A stretch of 64,000 nt of DNA, from the NCBI GenBank assembly GCA_001600455.1, contig BCKC01000006.1, positions 2,604,001 through 2,668,000 on the forward strand. Direction: 5' to 3'. A model generated the notes under the pieces. That model did not search any database and was not told where the DNA came from. It worked only from the letters and a program-made list of their open reading frames with translations. The first letter of the stretch is position 1, and each line of letters starts with the position of its first letter. This document shows, one piece after another, positions 59,801 to 64,000 of the stretch. Origin of the DNA: Endocalyx cinctus (lineage: Eukaryota > Ascomycota > Sordariomycetes > Amphisphaeriales > Apiosporaceae). Position numbers and translations under genes: made by a program.

Positions 59801-60465
59801 ATGATCAAGTATATCCATAGCCTAAGCTGCAAAGTCTTCCCAATCCCCGACATTTAAGCAATCAGCTATTAAAAGAGATTATCATTAGCATATCAAGATC
59901 GTGTCTCGGAGCCTCAACGTCCTTGAAATTACCCTATTTGTCCAATGTCCGATAATAAAGTATGTGGTCTGGCCGCTGATAGTACATCTATCTATTCGCC
60001 GGCGCTATCTGCGGCTCCAGGTTTTGTACTATTTGTATAAAAAAATAACTAGCTAATAAAAATAGCACAAAAAGACTTAGCCTCACTTAGTTACACACCA
60101 TCTTTCGATCAATGATACCATAAATATATATATTTTTAGGTGGATCTATCTTGCAGCTACGCACCACCCTAGTTTCTTGTCGTCTATAATGGGAACAGGG
60201 AGAAGAACAGTAAAAAAAAAAAAAAAAACGACAGGTTGGTCAATTAAGGCAAGGAACACGGGGTACCGACGAGCATAACCGCGTCTCGGTATTCAATAGG
60301 GTCTAAGGAACGGGAATTACTCTCGTTAGTTTTTTTTTTTTCCCCTATAATAAAATTTCCCGGCGGGTTTTCCTCACTAACTACATACACAGTAAATCGC
60401 TCAAACAGCCAGCACGCCACTTCTATCGTGAAAGGAACGGGAAAGTAAGGTTTTTTTTTAAAACT
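55921..60465. other. Intergenic, no gene seen
   Basis: About 4.5 kb. Contains a T24A9 tract (56839-56871), many poly-A/T runs, and one TACTCCGTA (57594-57602). Two overlapping frames of just under 100 codons at 57662-57958 have no recognisable features, and I do not call them genes. Confidence 0.55.
56839..56871. repeat. T24-A9 back-to-back homopolymer tract
   Basis: Twenty-four T followed directly by nine A, the same arrangement as the tract at 24.5 kb. Confidence 0.85.
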
Positions 60466-61271
60466 ATGACGGATCTCGGCCGATATAAGTACCTATTCGG
60501 AGGAATTGAGTAAGCACTTATCGAGTCTCGTAGCGTACCTTTTATCCGAAATAATCCCGTCCCATCACGTTTCCTTCGAGGCTCACCTCATCCCATCTAA
60601 TTCTCATCTAACATCCCGTTTCATATTATCTTATCTGATCTTATCTAATATCCTATCTAATCTATCCGCCCTGCCTCCCGGGAGCTTATCCCATTTTGTA
60701 TAAATGAATAAGATACCCCATGGTCCTTGAGAAAAATAAAAAAGAGAAAGGGATAAGCTAACGTTGAGAGGGGTTTAAAAAATAAAAAAGACCCTGGGCG
60801 GTTGAAACCTGGATAACGTCGGACGACCGGGTCCGAGGCGGGAAGAGCCAAAGCCACCTCTCGGCCACGGACGATTCCTCCTCCGTCCTCTTTCACGGAA
60901 CGCTCGACATAACCGCCCTCGGCGGGGCCGGGTTCGCCTCCCAGCGAACCGCCGACGACCGCTCTTGGGACTTGACCGGGTGCGCGGGGATTCGGCTGGG
61001 ACTCGGAGACGGCGACGAGAAAAAGTACACGCTGGTCCTGAAGGACGCGGTCTTGCCGAAACGCCCCGACGGCAGGGAGCAGAGCACCGTCAGCTGGGAG
61101 TACGACTTCGTCGTGGCCCCGCAAAAGAGGAGGGAGTTAGACGTCCCGTGGTCCGAGTTCAAACCGACGTATCGCGGTAAACCGAAGCCGGACGCGGATC
61201 CGCTCGATCTAGCTAATGTAAGGAGGATTGGGATTATGATGCGCAGGTTCGTTTTTTTTTTTTTTTCTTGA
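60466..61271 (+). CDS. CIA30-domain protein (complex I intermediate-associated protein 30 family), 3' end unresolved
   Basis: Two exons can be supported. Exon 1 (60466-60509) encodes MTDLGRYKYLFGGI and ends at GTAAGC. Exon 2 starts at 60791 after a GCTAAC branch point and an A-rich AAAAAAG acceptor. The join gives LFGGI-E-PWAVETW, then SDDRVRGGKSQSHL, GTLDITALGGAGFASQRT, YTLVLKD and RPDGREQSTVSWEYDF, all CIA30 landmarks. Exon 2 reaches NVRRIGIMMRR near 61250. The family should then continue with a short F-G-x-Q-E-G-D-F-type end. Here the frame runs into a T tract (phenylalanines) and stops at 61271, giving 174 aa unspliced. The AG-GTTCGT at about 61249 may instead be a weak donor. A possible last exon lies near 61709, but no join I tried restores the expected end cleanly. 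Related proteins help assemble respiratory complex I; no import signal is obvious here. Confidence 0.7.
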
Positions 61272-64000
61272 AAACTCCACTCGGAGGGATGATCTCTACT
61301 TGTACGGATAAAGAGAAACTAAAAGTTAGATTACCCCTGGGAACAGCCATTTCGGAGAACAAGAAGGGCCCTTTCGATTAGAGCTGAAGCATATAGCTGC
61401 TATTACCAACGATAGCTAGGTACTGGTCCAACTGTCTACAGGGTTTGTCGAACGAGCATATATACGTAACTAAATACCAAAATAGGTATTTTTACCTTAG
61501 CTTGCGGCTTTACCATATAAAGGGTCCATCCAAGAATAGCTTAGTCTACGAGGTGAATAAAAAAAAAAACCGTTTCTCGCTTTGCCGTGATAGCTATTGC
61601 GTGCTATTTCCATATATGGAAAATCCCAGTGCAAATTCTAGCAAGCTTGAAATAGTTTCAAAATGTCGACCTTTTTTTTAATGGCACTTAACGCGTATGC
61701 ATTCTAGGTTCAAGGGGACACTATTTCCATGATATCTCCAAAAACTTAAGTACTTAAATTATGGAGAGACTATGCCTAGGACGAGCTTAGGTCTATAGTT
61801 ATCCAGGATAGTCCATAATGTCCATACGAGCTTCAAGAACATGAAGGTACACTCATCCAGGCTCTTGTCCATTTCGCGGCTGTCACAATCGTGTTCCGGA
61901 TAGCCTAGCTGCTGGATAAAGGAGCGTCGTATAATGCTATCAAGTACCCAACTTCAATTATTCACGTAATAGAAGTACGTGTCGTCTCAACAAGATATGT
62001 TTTCGTCAATATCCCACTAAAGATACCAGTCATAATGATAATCGAAATTTCAGTGACTCAATTGAATGGAGACTAGCGGAGCCGCCTTACTCGCCAGAGC
62101 AGGTGGAGCATAACCATCATTTTAAAGATTGCCGTTGCGATAGTGAACTCAACCAATTCAAGATATACTGTCTAGAGATTCAAAGATAAATGCCGAATCG
62201 AAATTAGCCATTGTAACTACTTACACGTACCGTAAGTAACTATATCAAGATCCAGTTATTACCCTACGCACATGACTGGCCGGATAGGAAGTTGACGATA
62301 GACAGTGCTTAAACCCGCTCCACTTCATCAAGATACTAATATATAAATACACACTATATGTACGCTACTATGGAGCCGTAACCCAGAGGGTTGGTTACAT
62401 TAGATGGGTCCCAGTTGAGGTTTCGTATATTCAGCCTATCACAAGACACGGCGGTTAAGAGATGAACGGTAGCACTATAATCTACTTCGACGCTACCAAA
62501 CGAGCATGCCTCCCTAGTAGTGTAGTTTTCGTGTAACATGCGACGGAACCTAAATATTTTACTCCGTACATATACCTCCCCTCCCAGGGTGGTGGAGTTC
62601 GGAATTAACGTTATCCTTGAGATCACCCAGATTTGTGTGGGGGGAGGCAATACCAGGCTGGCTCCATAGTCTCTTTACTACGTATACGGCTTCTCCAGAT
62701 ATGAGCGTTTCGTCTATCTCCCTACGTACCTATACATCTTTCCGCCTCTCCTACTAACTTAGTTTCTTTTGAGTTATTCTAGCGGAGTGGCAATACCAGA
62801 GAAACCTCTCACATTCTGTCGCTGTCCACAACTTTTTTTTCGAGAAGTATTCCACCCTAAAGGCATCATAGACTTTTTTTTTTTTTTTTTGGTCTGCCGC
62901 GCGGAAGCTAGATTTGCCGACCTCTGTAGCCTCAACGGCGACCTAAGACGAGCTTGAGTTACCGGTCATCTAGTGTCTCTTAGCTTTGTCCAGCTTATTT
63001 AGCCAATCTAGTTATCATTATAAGTACCAGGCAAGATCGAGGGTATCAACACGTATTATATATATTGAAGAATAGATAGAAGAACTTATTCGCCCCTATA
63101 ATTTTCCGTCTTATATAATTTTTTCTTTCTTTTTCTTTTGGTGCGTGCTTACGTACGAACGTAGAGTTGCGGAATTAGAATAGCCTACTCTCGGCATTAT
63201 CACTCTACTCCTACGCGCCTACGCGCTTATTTGCCTGAATCATGCCCTATCCATCCCACTCCCACTCCTGCTCAAGTTGGTGCATTCGAAGGTTGAATTC
63301 TCAAAGAGGCAGAGAGGAAAGAAATGGACTTATACTAGCCATACCTAATTCATACGCGAGAGCTAATCCGTAGCAGTCGTATTTTTATAATTAGTGGTAA
63401 ATGGATGCTTTTAGTGCACAATCCTAGCACTACCTGAACCAAGAGTTTTTTTTTCCTTTAGGATATACTATAAATTTCAGCGAGCAATGGATTCATTGCG
63501 ATATTGAAGGCTTGATAGAATGATAGTAAATAAGTGCGAAGAGATAGGGGCTATAAGACGAGTCGAGATCCTGTCGATTATGATAGAGGCTGGATATGAT
63601 TATTTGGCAACTTCCAGTATCTGAGCTCCTTCGGCCTCATTCCAGAATCAGCCTACTTTAAAAAGATTCCAAGATGAAAGAGTTGCTTTAATCCAAGGTA
63701 AGATTCATCGAATAAAACCAACAAATTACTTATCTTTACGTCCACAGCCAAAGAACTACCTACTAAGTAAGTCTATGATGCTGTGGATATAGTAGTTATC
63801 TATAGCACAGAAATCCTCTCTATTCAAATAACACGTATGAAAAACCAGATTGATTAAAGTACGCAGCTATCCATTAGAGTATTTCATTTAGTTATCCGAC
63901 TGAGCTCTTGCAGTGTAAAAAACTCTTCTTCGATGTTCATTCATTTTTCTAATCTCCGTTTCAAGGTCCAGCCACGCAAAGCTTTTCCCACTGCTTTCTT
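61272..64000. other. Right-hand region, no gene seen
   Basis: AT-leaning with T runs (for example 62874-62890) and one TACTCCGTA (62560-62568). Short frames, including 98 codons on the minus strand at 62354-62650, have no recognisable features. A terminal exon of the CIA30 gene may lie within the first 500 bases. Confidence 0.5.

Noticed and set aside
62354..62650. 98-codon minus-strand frame
   Set aside because: Reads somewhat protein-like but contains a dispersed TACTCCGTA motif and no recognisable domain or neighbouring exon.

Overview
The window looks like nuclear DNA from a filamentous ascomycete (Pezizomycotina). The genes have short introns, mostly 55-125 bp, with GTAAGN/GTATGN donors, CTAAC/CTGAC-like branch points and C/TAG acceptors. 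The recognisable proteins are typical of filamentous fungi: a fungal phytochrome hybrid histidine kinase, a Zn2Cys6 regulator, a QDR-type DHA1 transporter, a pisatin-demethylase/benzoate-hydroxylase-like P450, an NCS1 purine-cytosine permease, a Kha1-type K+/H+ antiporter, a Yap-like bZIP and a CIA30-domain protein. Gene density is very low, about eleven genes in 64 kb, and all but one lie in the left half or at the far right.

Layout. 1-12.7 kb is the gene-dense part: the 3' end of a homogentisate 1,2-dioxygenase (+), a three-exon permease (+), a convergent Zn2Cys6 regulator (-), a divergently transcribed MFS transporter (+), a four-exon P450 (+), and a small acidic two-repeat ORF (-) broken by one in-frame TAG. 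15.4-20.0 kb holds the phytochrome (-, three exons, about 1467 aa). 23.2-25.7 kb holds two convergent hypotheticals: an acidic disordered protein (+) and a secreted Cys-containing protein (-). 28.0-30.9 kb holds the K+/H+ antiporter (+, four exons, about 887 aa). From 30.9 to 54.95 kb I find no gene, only AT-leaning sequence with many homopolymers, microsatellites and one 32-base assembly gap. A three-exon bZIP gene follows at 54.96-55.92 kb, then 4.5 kb without genes, a CIA30-domain gene at 60.5-61.3 kb whose 3' end I cannot resolve, and another empty 2.7 kb.

How the genes may fit together. The left block combines aromatic-ring cleavage (dioxygenase), a P450 of a group that often acts on small aromatics, an uptake permease, a drug/weak-acid exporter and a Zn2Cys6 regulator sharing a promoter region with the exporter. 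This could be a small aromatic catabolism or detoxification neighbourhood, but co-regulation is only inferred from position. The remaining genes look like independent housekeeping or signalling genes.

I found no obviously new multi-gene system. The observations most worth checking are the stop-interrupted duplicated ORF at 12.1-12.75 kb, the bZIP with almost no zipper beside a roughly 24-kb gene desert, the recurrent 9-mer TACTCCGTA in non-coding DNA, and the unresolved end of the CIA30 gene. All splice sites and exon joins were read by eye from sequence and expected family conservation; none has transcript support here.
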